Notes: generated from the sequence alone by a model not told the origin. 64,000 nucleotides of DNA from an uncultured Desulfobacter sp. (GCF_963677125.1 NZ_OY781882.1:380501-444500); one strand, 5' to 3'; positions 44,108 to 53,269 are shown, numbered from the stretch's first letter. Program-made: numbers and translations.

Positions 44108-46074
44108 TACTCCCTTACGAGGACAGATTCCGGGTCAAAATACCGGAAATCCGACATGTTTACGCCGGTGTAGACAAATTGGTTCATCATTTTAAAGGGG
44201 GTGTTGCGGCAAAAAAGTTTAAGAGAAAAGAACTCCTTGAACGGTCCAGGGAAATTGTAGAAGCTTCTTTAGGCCTTCAGGATACAAAAATCGAAGAACT
44301 GCTGGTTGAATTTAAGCGTCTGTTTGACCGGAAGGAATCTGAAGACCGGCGGTTGACCCTTCTTTGTGAACTCAGCAACCGGGTACTTGGCATGCGCCCT
44401 TACCCTGTGCAGGTGATGGCTGTAAAAGTCATCCAGCAAAGTGCCATCGTCGAAATGGCCACCGGAGAAGGCAAAACCCTTGCCGCATCGCTGGCGGCAA
44501 TCATGTTTGCGACAGAAAAGAAACCGGTCCATGTACTGACGTCAAATGATTATCTTGCACAACGGGATGCCCGGGAAGGCCGCCCGCTTTTTTCTGCCTG
44601 TGGGCTCAGCGTCGGATTTGTAGGATCAGATACCGATCCAGCCATGCGCCGGCAGGTTCATCAAAACGATATTGTATATACCACGGCAAAAGAGATCCTG
44701 ACGGATTATCTCAGGGACCGGATAAAGCTTGGCAGTGATACAAACGATTTGAAAAGAGCCGTTGACTATGCACTGAATCGGCTTGATTTCACTGGAAGCG
44801 ATTTGACTTTGCGCGGCCTGCATTCGGTGATTGTGGATGAGGCCGATAATATTCTTATTGATGAAGCGGTGATTCCTTTGATCATTTCCGCCAAACGGGA
44901 TAATCTTCCCTTGAGAGAAGCTGCGGTTGCAGCCTTTATGGCGGCTGAATCGTTTGAAGAGGGCCTGGATTATAAAATTGATCTGAAATATAAACTGATT
45001 CACTGGACATCCATAGGCAAAGAGAAAATTCATGGCGCCAGAGAACATCTGCCGCTTATGTGGCGAGGAATTAAACGGGCAAAAGAGCTTTTCAACATAG
45101 CCATTTACGCTAGAGAATTCCTAAAAAAAGATGAGCATTATATCATTGATCAGGATAAAATCGTTCTGATTGATAATTTAACCGGCAGGCTGATGCCCCA
45201 GAGGAATCTGGGTATCAATCTCCAGCAGGCGGTGGAGGCCAAAGAAGGGGTTGAAGTGACCGATCCCACTGAAACCATCGGCCGGATGAGCTTCCAGCGT
45301 TTTTTCCGCCTTTTTCCCAAAATCGGCGGGATGAGCGGGACGGTAAAAGAAGTCAGAAAAGAGATCTGGCAGGTGTACCACACACCTGTGGTGGAAGTTC
45401 CGACCCACAGACCGGTTATCAGACGCGAACTGCCATGGAAATTTTTCCCCAGCAATGAAAAAAAAATCAATGCCATTGTCCGGGACGTCCTTCACCGCCA
45501 TGAAAAGGGTCAGCCGGTGCTCCTGGGAACAAGATCTGTCGGGATCAGCGAAAAAATAGCTGAAAATTTCGACGGCAAAGCCGGCAATTACCGTATCCTG
45601 AATGCCGTCAGGCATGCCGAGGAATCCGAGACCGTCGCGCTGGCCGGGCAGAAAACGGCCCTCACGATTGCAACCAATATGGCCGGCAGGGGAACGGATA
45701 TCAAGTTGGGTAAAGGGATTAAATCCCTTGGCGGTTTATATGTTGTCTGCACGGAGCCCCAAGCCTCAAGGAGACTTGATAGACAGTTATTCGGCCGTTC
45801 CGGCAGACAGGGAGACCCCGGCGAGGCAATCGTTTATGCCGCATGGGATGATATTCTTATAAAAAGTTTCCTTCCTTTTTTCTTCAAACTACCGGTAAAA
45901 TTTTTATTCAGCCATTATTTTCCGTTTAAAAAAATCATTTTAAAAAAACTGGTTTTGTTGCTTCAGGAAAAATCAGAGGCCTATTTTGCAAAACAGCGAC
46001 TATCAATTCTTAAAAGTGACGACTGGATAGAAGCGTATTTAAATTTCCCTGAACAGATAGGATCAAAAGGGTGA
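44104..46074 (+). CDS. Shortened SecA-like translocation ATPase
   Basis: 656 residues against roughly 800-900 for housekeeping SecA. All ATPase motifs are intact: Walker A MATGEGKT (118-125), Walker B VDEADNILIDEA (from 244), MAGRGTDIKLG (526-536) and GRSGRQGDPG (564-573). The order matches SecA with a preprotein-crosslinking region between Walker B and the second nucleotide-binding half. After the last motif only about 80 residues remain, hydrophobic and basic (FLPFFFKLPVKFLFSHYFPF). The helical wing, most of the helical scaffold and the zinc-binding C-tail are therefore absent. It overlaps the M50-like gene by four bases and ends the block. No SecY homologue is nearby. I infer a dedicated motor for exporting the giant LEPR-xLL protein, alone or through SecYEG. 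Confidence 0.88.
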   Translation: MILPYEDRFRVKIPEIRHVYAGVDKLVHHFKGGVAAKKFKRKELLERSREIVEASLGLQDTKIEELLVEFKRLFDRKESEDRRLTLLCELSNRVLGMRPYPVQVMAVKVIQQSAIVEMATGEGKTLAASLAAIMFATEKKPVHVLTSNDYLAQRDAREGRPLFSACGLSVGFVGSDTDPAMRRQVHQNDIVYTTAKEILTDYLRDRIKLGSDTNDLKRAVDYALNRLDFTGSDLTLRGLHSVIVDEADNILIDEAVIPLIISAKRDNLPLREAAVAAFMAAESFEEGLDYKIDLKYKLIHWTSIGKEKIHGAREHLPLMWRGIKRAKELFNIAIYAREFLKKDEHYIIDQDKIVLIDNLTGRLMPQRNLGINLQQAVEAKEGVEVTDPTETIGRMSFQRFFRLFPKIGGMSGTVKEVRKEIWQVYHTPVVEVPTHRPVIRRELPWKFFPSNEKKINAIVRDVLHRHEKGQPVLLGTRSVGISEKIAENFDGKAGNYRILNAVRHAEESETVALAGQKTALTIATNMAGRGTDIKLGKGIKSLGGLYVVCTEPQASRRLDRQLFGRSGRQGDPGEAIVYAAWDDILIKSFLPFFFKLPVKFLFSHYFPFKKIILKKLVLLLQEKSEAYFAKQRLSILKSDDWIEAYLNFPEQIGSKG

Positions 46075-46146
46075 AATGGTTTAGCGTAACAATTGAATCT
46101 TATTGGAGAATATCCTGACCACTGCATAGAAGGCAAGAAAGAATTT

Positions 46147-46178
46147 ACCCCAACATTGGTTCGAATAAATGTTGGGGT
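46147..46178. terminator. Terminator-like hairpin between the SecA-like gene and pepD
   Basis: ACCCCAACATT (46147-46157) pairs perfectly with AATGTTGGGGT (46168-46178) around a 10-base loop, with TTAAA after it and AAAGAATTT before it. It lies between convergent genes and can serve both strands. Confidence 0.75.
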
Positions 46179-46200
46179 TTAAACTCCGGGATTTTAATGC

Positions 46201-47628
46201 CTACAGCACCTTTAGTACTTCCTTTAAGAACACAAAGGTCCTTTCAGTTGAGCTGATGGACAGTTTTTCGTTCGGCGTATGAACATCCCACATATTCGGT
46301 CCCATGGAGATCATGTCAATCCTGCCAATGCGCTCAGAGAGTATTCCTGTTTCCAATCCTGCATGGATAGCCATAATTTCCGGTTTTTTGCCATACATCT
46401 TTTCGTAAACTTGTTTCATCGTCTCCCTGACTTTGGAATCTGGGTTGTAAGGCCACGATGGGTATTCTGACTGAAGTTCTATCTGTGCTCCGGTAAGCTC
46501 CCCAACAGCATGGAATCTATCAACAATTTCATCTTTAAGTGTTTTGACTGAACTTCTGGCTGCGCTCTCAATGATCACAAAATCCTCATTTGTGTAAAGC
46601 ACACCGACATTGTTTGAACTCTCTACCAATCCTTCGATATCCCTTGACATTGTCTGAACACCACACGGTAAAAGCAACATGGCGTTGATGAGATTTTTCA
46701 TGCTTGTCAAATTCATCATCATTTCCTGCTTTCGGCATTCTGTAACTATAATCTTCAGTCCTGGGTCAGTGACTCTGAATTCATCTTTGAAGACCTGTTC
46801 AATCTGTTGAATTGTTTCAGTAATATCTTCATTGACAGAAACGACTGCTTTTGCTCGCTTTGCAATCGCATTCATCTTTTCTCCACCTTCAAGTGATGAG
46901 ATACCCGCACCGCGTTTTATTCTGTTAAGCAATCTTCCCATCAATTTAATGCTGTTAGCTCTGCCTTCGTGGATTTCTATTCCAGAGTGACCGCCCGTCA
47001 GTCCTAAAATCTCAATCTCATAGGATCTGTTGTATAGGTTCTTCACATTCATATACGGCTGCCTAAAGAAGATCCTCACACCGCCGGCACAGCTGACAGT
47101 GAAGATTCCTTCTTCTTCCGAGTCGACATTAATGAGCGTCTTACCCTCGAAATGGTTCCCATCGACATTCATGGCACCGCCCATTCCTGTCTCTTCTTCT
47201 GTTGTAAAAAGTGCCTCAATTCTTGGATGAACAGCTTCAGCATCTTCTAAAAGCGCAAGTGTCATTGCTACTGCAATGCCATTGTCTGCCCCGAGGGTTG
47301 TTCCATCTGCAGTGATGAAATCGCCATCCACAATCAGTTCGATTGGATCTTTGTGAAAGTCGATAACCTTGCCCTTTTCTTTAGCACAGACCATGTCCAT
47401 ATGCCCCTGCAGAATCACTGGATCAGCGTCTGCTTTTCCTGCGCTTGCCGGTTTTTTAATAATCACATTATTATTTGCATCCTGGATTGTTTCAAATCCA
47501 AGTTTTTCTCCAATGCCTTTGATATAGTCACTGACCGCCTGTTCATTCCCACTTTCTCTTGGAATACGAGAAATCGCCTCAAAGTAGTACATGACACGCT
47601 CGGGCTGCAGTCCCTTCAATTTATCCAT
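46201..47628 (-). CDS. pepD: Aminoacyl-histidine dipeptidase (M20 family, PepD type)
   Basis: 475 residues, normal for PepD (beta-Ala-His / Xaa-His dipeptidase), a cytoplasmic zinc enzyme that cuts dipeptides. Metal and catalytic residues of the M20 fold are present: GHMDMV (H76, D78), TLGADNG (D115), TTEEETGM with the catalytic glutamates at 145-146, then NVDSEEEGIF and GGHSGIEIHEGRANS. The ATG at 47628 starts MDKLKGLQPERVMYYFEAIS, the usual family start. The gene looks AT-richer than the neighbouring blocks and its wording resembles Firmicutes PepD, so horizontal acquisition is possible. It is not obviously linked to its neighbours. Confidence 0.93.
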   Translation of the reverse strand: MDKLKGLQPERVMYYFEAISRIPRESGNEQAVSDYIKGIGEKLGFETIQDANNNVIIKKPASAGKADADPVILQGHMDMVCAKEKGKVIDFHKDPIELIVDGDFITADGTTLGADNGIAVAMTLALLEDAEAVHPRIEALFTTEEETGMGGAMNVDGNHFEGKTLINVDSEEEGIFTVSCAGGVRIFFRQPYMNVKNLYNRSYEIEILGLTGGHSGIEIHEGRANSIKLMGRLLNRIKRGAGISSLEGGEKMNAIAKRAKAVVSVNEDITETIQQIEQVFKDEFRVTDPGLKIIVTECRKQEMMMNLTSMKNLINAMLLLPCGVQTMSRDIEGLVESSNNVGVLYTNEDFVIIESAARSSVKTLKDEIVDRFHAVGELTGAQIELQSEYPSWPYNPDSKVRETMKQVYEKMYGKKPEIMAIHAGLETGILSERIGRIDMISMGPNMWDVHTPNEKLSISSTERTFVFLKEVLKVL

Positions 47629-47757
47629 ATTCTTTTTCGCCTATTTGTCTGATTGTATTATTTAAACACGTCTATTATAAAATCTTCTATTGACAACATA
47701 GCTCCCCCCCTGTGTTCAAATTTTTTGGTGGGAAATAATCCATGTCAATAAAATAGT

Positions 47758-50700
47758 CTAAGTTTCGTGTTGATGACGGCCCATTGACAGAGGGAGACGT
47801 ATAATAAATTTGGCTCCTGCGCCAGGACTGGTTTCGACTGTCAGTTCCCCTTTATGATTTTCGGTGATGATGAAATAGGAAACACTGAGCCCCAACCCCG
47901 TCCCCATCCCTACCGGCTTGGTGGTAAAAAATGGATCAAATATTTGTTTACGGGTTTTTTCATCCATTCCAGGCCCGTTGTCCTGAATCTCGATGCAGGC
48001 CATATCCTGGTCCGGGTCGGGATAGGTCCTGAGGATGAACCTGGACTTAAGGGCTCCGGCTTTCTTCATAGCCTGGGCCCCGTTGGTCAGGATGTTTAAA
48101 ATCACCTGCTGGATTTTGCTGTCCTGACAGGGAACGGCAGGCAGATTGTCATCATATTCCCTGATGATTTCAATTTGTTTAAAATCATAATTTTTTTTTA
48201 AATCATAATCGGTAGCGGCCAGTTCAATGGTTTTATCCAGAATTTTGCCAAGGTCATGTAAAGCTATGGGGGAACTGTCTTTCCGAACAAAGCTGAGCAT
48301 ATTACTCACAATTTCAGATGCCCGTTGACCCGAAAGCATAATGGCTTCTATCATTCTTTGTATACCTCTGGCTTCCATAAATTGTTCAATGGATTCCATT
48401 GTAGTGCCGGCAGCTTCCGCCGCTTTCAGGTTGGCCGGAATGCTGGTGCCGGCTTTAAGCCTTTGGGATAACACCTGAGCCGTTTGCATCACGCCGGCCA
48501 GGGGGTTATTGACCTCGTGTGCCATGCCCGCTGCAAGTCCGCCAACTGAGAGCATCTTTTCGCTCTGGATTATCATCTCCTCCAGGCGCACCTGCTCTGT
48601 GACGTCGTCCACCCGGATTACAGCCCCCTCCATACCGTCATCCTTCAGGGGAAAAATGGTGATGTTCTCGTAACGGGTTTCGGTCTTAGTTTTACGAGAA
48701 ACCTTAGGCGTGCTGATTACCCGGCACTCACGCATGGCTGTTTCTATTTGATGCATCTCCCCGGCCAGGCGGGGAAATACCTGTGTCAGGGACTTGGCCA
48801 GAACATCTTCCCGGCTCAATCCGCTGGTTTGCTGCGCCTGGTGGTTCCATTGGGTCACCCGGCCGTCACGGTCCACTCCCACCAGCACCGAAGGCATGGA
48901 ATCAATAATACTTGAAAGATAATTTTTAAGATTATGAAGCTCGGTCTCCGCTTTTTTTCTTTCTGTTAAATCGTAAAAGATCCAGATTGCACCTTTGGAC
49001 AAGTCCTTAGGATGCACCGCCGTTCCAATCAAACGGCACCAGAATGTTGACCCGTCTTTACGGTACAGGAGATGTTCCGCTGCTGCTGTTTCACCATTAC
49101 CAAGTGCGGTATACATTTTTTTCCCGAAATTAATGTAATCCTGTTCATCCCTGTACGCTATTCGGGGTGAAGCGCCAACAGGCAGTCCTGCCTCTCCATA
49201 GCCCAGCATATCGGCTAAGCATTGATTCGACCAGGCCAGCTCCCTATCGTATAACAACGCAACACCTAGTCCGATATTATCGAGAATAATCTTTTGCTCG
49301 TTAAGGACTTTTTGTAATTCTGCAGTTCTGGTTTCTACCAATTGTTCAAGATTATCTTTTAATTGGGTGAGTTCTCTTTCGGTCTTTTTTAGTGTCGAAA
49401 TATCTTTGCTTAAAGATAATATATGGGGTGTTTTGTTCAGCGATACAACGTTAGTAGACAATAACACTGAAGTTATAGAACCATCTTTTGCTTGGTATTC
49501 TGTCTCAAAATTTTCAAGTATTCCGTCGTTTGTTAATGCCGTTCGCACCGTTATTCTGTCTTCCGGGTTTGTCCATCCATTGATATCTGCTGTAGTTTTT
49601 CCCAGAACTTCTTGTTTGCTATATCCTGATAAACGGGTAAAGGCCTCATTTACATCTACATATTTGCCATCCATGGAATGAATGCATATTGCATCCGGGG
49701 TCATAAAAAAAATAGCCCTGAATTTTTCTTCGCTTTCTGACAGCTTAATAAACGTTTTTTCTAATTCTTCTTCTGCTTTCTTTTTTTCTGTCAGATCCTC
49801 CATAAGAAAGAGACCGCCGTCTATTCTACCTTCATTGTTGTAGATAGCTTTGAATCGTGTTTTTAAGAAAGCGGTTCTATTGCCGGTATATGAAGTGTAC
49901 CAGATTTCCAGATGGCCTGCCCCTGTCTTGAGCGTTTTTTGCAGTTCATTTACGACTTTTCTGTTAGGCAGTTTTTCGTTCATGTTTAAGCCGATGATCT
50001 TTTCACGTGGCGCGCCGAGGATTTCGGCAAATCTTTGATTGCAGTCCGTTATTACCGTGTTGTTATCATAACGGCAGATCCCTACAGGCGAATTATCAAA
50101 GATACTCCGGTATTTTTCTTCGTTTTTGCTAATTTGCTTATATGCTTTCTCAAGTTCCTGTTCAGCTTTTTTCTGTTCGGTGATGTCAAAGGCTACGCCT
50201 CCCAGAAGCGTCTCATTTTCTGATATTTGTATCAAAAACTTAGTATCGTGGAACCATGTATTCTGTCCGTTTAAAGCAAATTCATACACCAGAGTTTTGC
50301 TTTCGCTCTTTGTGAAAACTTCTTTATCAATTGTTTCAAGCATCCTAGCGGTTTCATCCGAGAACAAGTTACCGGATTTTGACGTTTCTGACTCAATACC
50401 GAATAGTTGGGTTGTATGGTTATTCAAAAAGATATGATTGAGTTTCCGGTCTTTTATATATGCGCATACCGGAATGTTATCCATAAATGCCTGAAACAAA
50501 GTCCGGCTCTTATTCAACTCCTTTTCAATGTATTCTTTACTTTTACAAAGTTCCTTTTCGGTTTCGGCCTGTTTCTTGGTTAAGGCTATTAATTTTTCAT
50601 TGGTGGATTTTAACTGTTTGTTGGCTTTTTCAAGGTCTTTTATTTTGTCCTGTACCAGCACATCCAGATGTTCCTGATGCTGTTTTAACTGTAAATTCTG

Positions 50701-51237
50701 AAAAGCCTGTTCCGACAACTGATTGGCGAAGATATAAAGAGAGTTGGCGATTTCTTTGAATTTTTCCAGTGACATGGTAGTAACTTCAGCTAAAGCATCT
50801 CTGAATTCGATTTCATCGACCCCTATTTCTTTAGCATATTGCAGTATCTTTGTTTCATCCAGGTCCTTGGTTTTGACCTGTCCGATCAGCCAGTTGGCGA
50901 TATGTTTATCATTAACCGTTACACTTGCACCGCCATCCCATAATCCGCCGCTCAGGCATTGCTGATAAATCGGCCCTTCTTTATGTAGCCCACCCAGAAC
51001 TGCGTCGGATGCATAACAATTTTTTAAGCCTTTTTCGGTGCTTCTGATTATTTTGCATAGTTGGCAGAAATTACTTGGTTTTGTTATAGGCGTGCCGTCG
51101 GGCTTTGTAATTATAGAGGCAACACCTGCAGCCCGGGCGAAGGAGTCCTGCATCTGTTGAATTGTGTCAAGGCTTAAAAGGTCTGTAAATTCAATGTCTT
51201 TTAGTTTATCGTCCATGCTCATTTTTTTCATAATCAT
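47758..51237 (-). CDS. PocR-sensor, multi-PAS hybrid-less histidine kinase
   Basis: 1,159 residues. Residues 1-180 form a PocR-type sensory domain with a cysteine cluster (CQLCKIIRSTEKGLKNC) and CLSGGLWDGGASV, a domain that senses small ligands. A coiled coil (about 185-250) leads into five PAS domains: about 250-355, 375-490, 505-625, 645-760 and 765-880 (for example YRSIFDNSPVGICRYDNNTV, FRAIFFMTPDAICIHSMDGK). The kinase core has the phosphoacceptor GMAHEVNNPLAG (H907), the N-box LNILTNGAQAM and ATP motifs DNGPGMDE and GTGLGLSVSYF. There is no transmembrane helix and no receiver domain, so it is a cytoplasmic kinase with a separate, unlinked response regulator. The start at 51237 is the most upstream of several ATGs and is not fixed by a strong ribosome-binding site. 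Confidence 0.9.
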   Translation of the reverse strand: MIMKKMSMDDKLKDIEFTDLLSLDTIQQMQDSFARAAGVASIITKPDGTPITKPSNFCQLCKIIRSTEKGLKNCYASDAVLGGLHKEGPIYQQCLSGGLWDGGASVTVNDKHIANWLIGQVKTKDLDETKILQYAKEIGVDEIEFRDALAEVTTMSLEKFKEIANSLYIFANQLSEQAFQNLQLKQHQEHLDVLVQDKIKDLEKANKQLKSTNEKLIALTKKQAETEKELCKSKEYIEKELNKSRTLFQAFMDNIPVCAYIKDRKLNHIFLNNHTTQLFGIESETSKSGNLFSDETARMLETIDKEVFTKSESKTLVYEFALNGQNTWFHDTKFLIQISENETLLGGVAFDITEQKKAEQELEKAYKQISKNEEKYRSIFDNSPVGICRYDNNTVITDCNQRFAEILGAPREKIIGLNMNEKLPNRKVVNELQKTLKTGAGHLEIWYTSYTGNRTAFLKTRFKAIYNNEGRIDGGLFLMEDLTEKKKAEEELEKTFIKLSESEEKFRAIFFMTPDAICIHSMDGKYVDVNEAFTRLSGYSKQEVLGKTTADINGWTNPEDRITVRTALTNDGILENFETEYQAKDGSITSVLLSTNVVSLNKTPHILSLSKDISTLKKTERELTQLKDNLEQLVETRTAELQKVLNEQKIILDNIGLGVALLYDRELAWSNQCLADMLGYGEAGLPVGASPRIAYRDEQDYINFGKKMYTALGNGETAAAEHLLYRKDGSTFWCRLIGTAVHPKDLSKGAIWIFYDLTERKKAETELHNLKNYLSSIIDSMPSVLVGVDRDGRVTQWNHQAQQTSGLSREDVLAKSLTQVFPRLAGEMHQIETAMRECRVISTPKVSRKTKTETRYENITIFPLKDDGMEGAVIRVDDVTEQVRLEEMIIQSEKMLSVGGLAAGMAHEVNNPLAGVMQTAQVLSQRLKAGTSIPANLKAAEAAGTTMESIEQFMEARGIQRMIEAIMLSGQRASEIVSNMLSFVRKDSSPIALHDLGKILDKTIELAATDYDLKKNYDFKQIEIIREYDDNLPAVPCQDSKIQQVILNILTNGAQAMKKAGALKSRFILRTYPDPDQDMACIEIQDNGPGMDEKTRKQIFDPFFTTKPVGMGTGLGLSVSYFIITENHKGELTVETSPGAGAKFIIRLPLSMGRHQHET

Positions 51238-51493
51238 TTCTTTGTCAGAACAAGTTCAGTACTTTGAGAATTTTGAAGCGGGCCACATGGCACTGGTCTG
51301 TGGCATATCCAACTGAAACCAGTTGGATATGCAGGGTAAGACGAAAACAATTTTCATCTTCGGAGACCTTTCTTGGAAGGCGGCCGATAAATTTAATTTT
51401 GTTGTAATGGCTTAAATTTATTAGACGATCACGGGTGTCTCAGCATAAGTTAAAATACCATATGTAATGGTTGAACTCAACATAGGCCAACGA
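51238..51493. promoter_or_regulatory. Intergenic region with a perfect 12-bp hairpin
   Basis: CATATCCAACTG (51304-51315) pairs exactly with CAGTTGGATATG (51320-51331) around a 4-base AAAC loop, about 65 bases upstream of the kinase start. A second AT-only dyad, TAAATTTAA (51388-51396) with TTAAATTTA (51412-51420), lies further up. No T-run is present, so the first is more likely a regulatory RNA hairpin or protein-binding site than a terminator. Confidence 0.5.
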
Positions 51494-52297
51494 TTATTGA
51501 ATGAGCCGCGTTTCCAGCCGCGCAACAGCTAAATAACCAAAGATGATCGTAAAGGCTACCATAAAAAGGATATCAAAAAATAACAGGCTGCTGAACTGCC
51601 CTAAACAACAGGCTCGGATCAAACGGGCGGAATGAGTGAGCGGGAATATTTCGGATACCCATTGAATCCATTCCGGAAGATTGGTGATAGGGAATACAAT
51701 TCCGGAAAAGAAAAACATGGGAGTCAGACAACCGGTTAAAAAGAAATTAAAGTGATTGATGGTCTTCACAAAAGAAGTGACGAATAAAGAGAGAGCACCA
51801 AACATCATTCCTGCAAAAAATCCCACAAGCGGGGTAAGAACAGCAAAATATGAAGGCACAAGACCGAAAGCCATAAAAACACTCATCACCGCCAAGGTAA
51901 AGAAAAATCCTTTAGTGCCGACAAAAAGCATTTCACCCACAAACAAATCCGGCACTGTGATGGAAGCCGAAACCATACCATCATAGGCCTTATCAAATTC
52001 AAGTCGGATAAACGTACCGAAAGTACACTCAAAAGCAGCTGTAAACATGGAGGAGGGAGCAATCATACCCGAGGCCAAAAACAGCAGATAAGGTGTACCA
52101 TCGATCAAACCGACATAATGCCCAAGCCCTAAACCGACTCCGGCCAAGAAAAATAAAGGTTCCACAAAGGGAGGGAATCCATTGGAAACCAGATGTTTGC
52201 AATATACACGAATATGTCTGTACCAGATGCTGTACAAGCGATAAGCCAGAGAGGGCGGTGTTGTGACAATTCGTTGAGGTAGGGCGTTTTCAGTCAT
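51494..52297 (-). CDS. ABC-2 type permease (NodJ-like)
   Basis: 267 residues with six membrane segments. It starts with a cytoplasmic amphipathic stretch (RLYSIWYRHIRVYCKHLVSN), then NGFPPFVEPLFFLAGVGLGL, and ends with the typical FFFSGIVFPITNLPEWIQWV and FPLTHSARLIRA segment of NodJ/ABC-2 exporters. It overlaps the ATPase gene by eight bases, so the two form an exporter pair. Substrates of such pairs include lipo-oligosaccharides, polysaccharides or drugs; nothing here decides between them. It is not a type I secretion ABC protein, since the ATPase is separate and there is no peptidase domain. Confidence 0.92.
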   Translation of the reverse strand: MTENALPQRIVTTPPSLAYRLYSIWYRHIRVYCKHLVSNGFPPFVEPLFFLAGVGLGLGHYVGLIDGTPYLLFLASGMIAPSSMFTAAFECTFGTFIRLEFDKAYDGMVSASITVPDLFVGEMLFVGTKGFFFTLAVMSVFMAFGLVPSYFAVLTPLVGFFAGMMFGALSLFVTSFVKTINHFNFFLTGCLTPMFFFSGIVFPITNLPEWIQWVSEIFPLTHSARLIRACCLGQFSSLLFFDILFMVAFTIIFGYLAVARLETRLIQ

Positions 52298-53204
52298 GCA
52301 AGGTTCTCCCGGTTACTTTTAAAAATAAATCTTCCAAATTGACCGGTCTTAGAAAAAAATCTCCCGCGTTGAGTGACTCGGTCACTGTTTCCAGTGAAGA
52401 TAACCGATTGCTATACAGCATAAGCCGGCCCGCAGTTTCTTCGACCCGAAATCCTTTTGTTTCAATCGTCGAAACAATATCGGTATTCAGAATTTCCAGC
52501 ACGTATGTTTCCAAATTTTTCGAGATTAGAGCGTTGGGATGCCCCTGAAGAATTTTTTCGCCTTTGTGCATAATGATCAAGTCATCACAAAGTTGGGCTG
52601 CTTCATCCATGTAATGGGTGGTCAGGACAATGGTCACACCGGTTTTTTTGAGCGTCCTCATTTTGTCCCAAATGGCTTGCCGTACTTGCGGATCTAAACC
52701 GGTGGTCGGTTCGTCCAAAATCAGGAGGTGAGGAGAGTTGATCAAGGCCCTGGCAATGACCAGACGCCTTTGCATGCCGCCGGACAATTCTCTAATACGG
52801 GCCTCTTTTTTTTCGGTAAGTTCCATAAATTCAAGCAGCTCGCTGATTCGCCGGGTGGCGACATTGTGGGGCAGGCCATAAAATTTACTGTAAATATACA
52901 AATTTTGGGCAACTGAAAGCTCAACATCGAGATTGTTTTCCTGGGGCACAATTCCGGAAAGATATCGGATTTCGAGTTCATTTTTGGCCGGGTCATAACC
53001 CAACACATTGATTATTCGGCCATTATCCGAATCTGCCCTGACCCGTCCGGTCAGCATGTTCATCATTGTGGTTTTACCTGCCCCATTGGGACCCAATAAT
53101 CCGAAACAGGTAGCCTTGTTTACTTCAAAGGAAAGATTATGAACCGCTTTGAAATCTTTGAAATGTTTGGTCGCATGTTCTACATATATTGCTTTTTCTG
53201 TCAT
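52290..53204 (-). CDS. ABC transporter ATP-binding protein (NodI-like)
   Basis: 304 residues. ATPase motifs are complete: Walker A GPNGAGKTT near residue 39, Q-loop VPQENNLDVE, signature LSGGMQRRL, Walker B LLILDEPTTGLDP and switch histidine TTHYMDEA. The C-terminal 80 residues (LETYVLEILNTDIVSTIETK, SLETVTESLNAGDFFLRPVN) match the NodI/CcmA-type exporter ATPases. Partner permease NodJ-like follows with an eight-base overlap. A 14-bp inverted repeat lies just upstream of the start and probably affects expression. Confidence 0.95.
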   Translation of the reverse strand: MTEKAIYVEHATKHFKDFKAVHNLSFEVNKATCFGLLGPNGAGKTTMMNMLTGRVRADSDNGRIINVLGYDPAKNELEIRYLSGIVPQENNLDVELSVAQNLYIYSKFYGLPHNVATRRISELLEFMELTEKKEARIRELSGGMQRRLVIARALINSPHLLILDEPTTGLDPQVRQAIWDKMRTLKKTGVTIVLTTHYMDEAAQLCDDLIIMHKGEKILQGHPNALISKNLETYVLEILNTDIVSTIETKGFRVEETAGRLMLYSNRLSSLETVTESLNAGDFFLRPVNLEDLFLKVTGRTLHD

Positions 53205-53223
53205 TTTTCATAGTTTCCGAATC

Positions 53224-53269
53224 GGCTCTTAACTATTCTCACCCTTAAGGCTGAAAATAGTTAAGAGCC
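53224..53269 (-). promoter_or_regulatory. 14-bp inverted repeat in the leader of the NodI-like gene
   Basis: GGCTCTTAACTATT (53224-53237) pairs perfectly with AATAGTTAAGAGCC (53256-53269), with an 18-base loop. It lies 20 bases upstream of the ATPase start codon (53204). It could be an operator or an RNA hairpin controlling translation. The 53270-53480 stretch next to it holds no recognisable gene. Confidence 0.55.

Noticed and set aside
51494..53204. NodIJ-like ABC genes as the missing type I exporter for the giant protein
   Set aside because: They are an ATPase plus ABC-2 permease pair, on the opposite strand and 5 kb away. They have neither the fused membrane-ATPase layout nor the peptidase-like domain of type I exporters.
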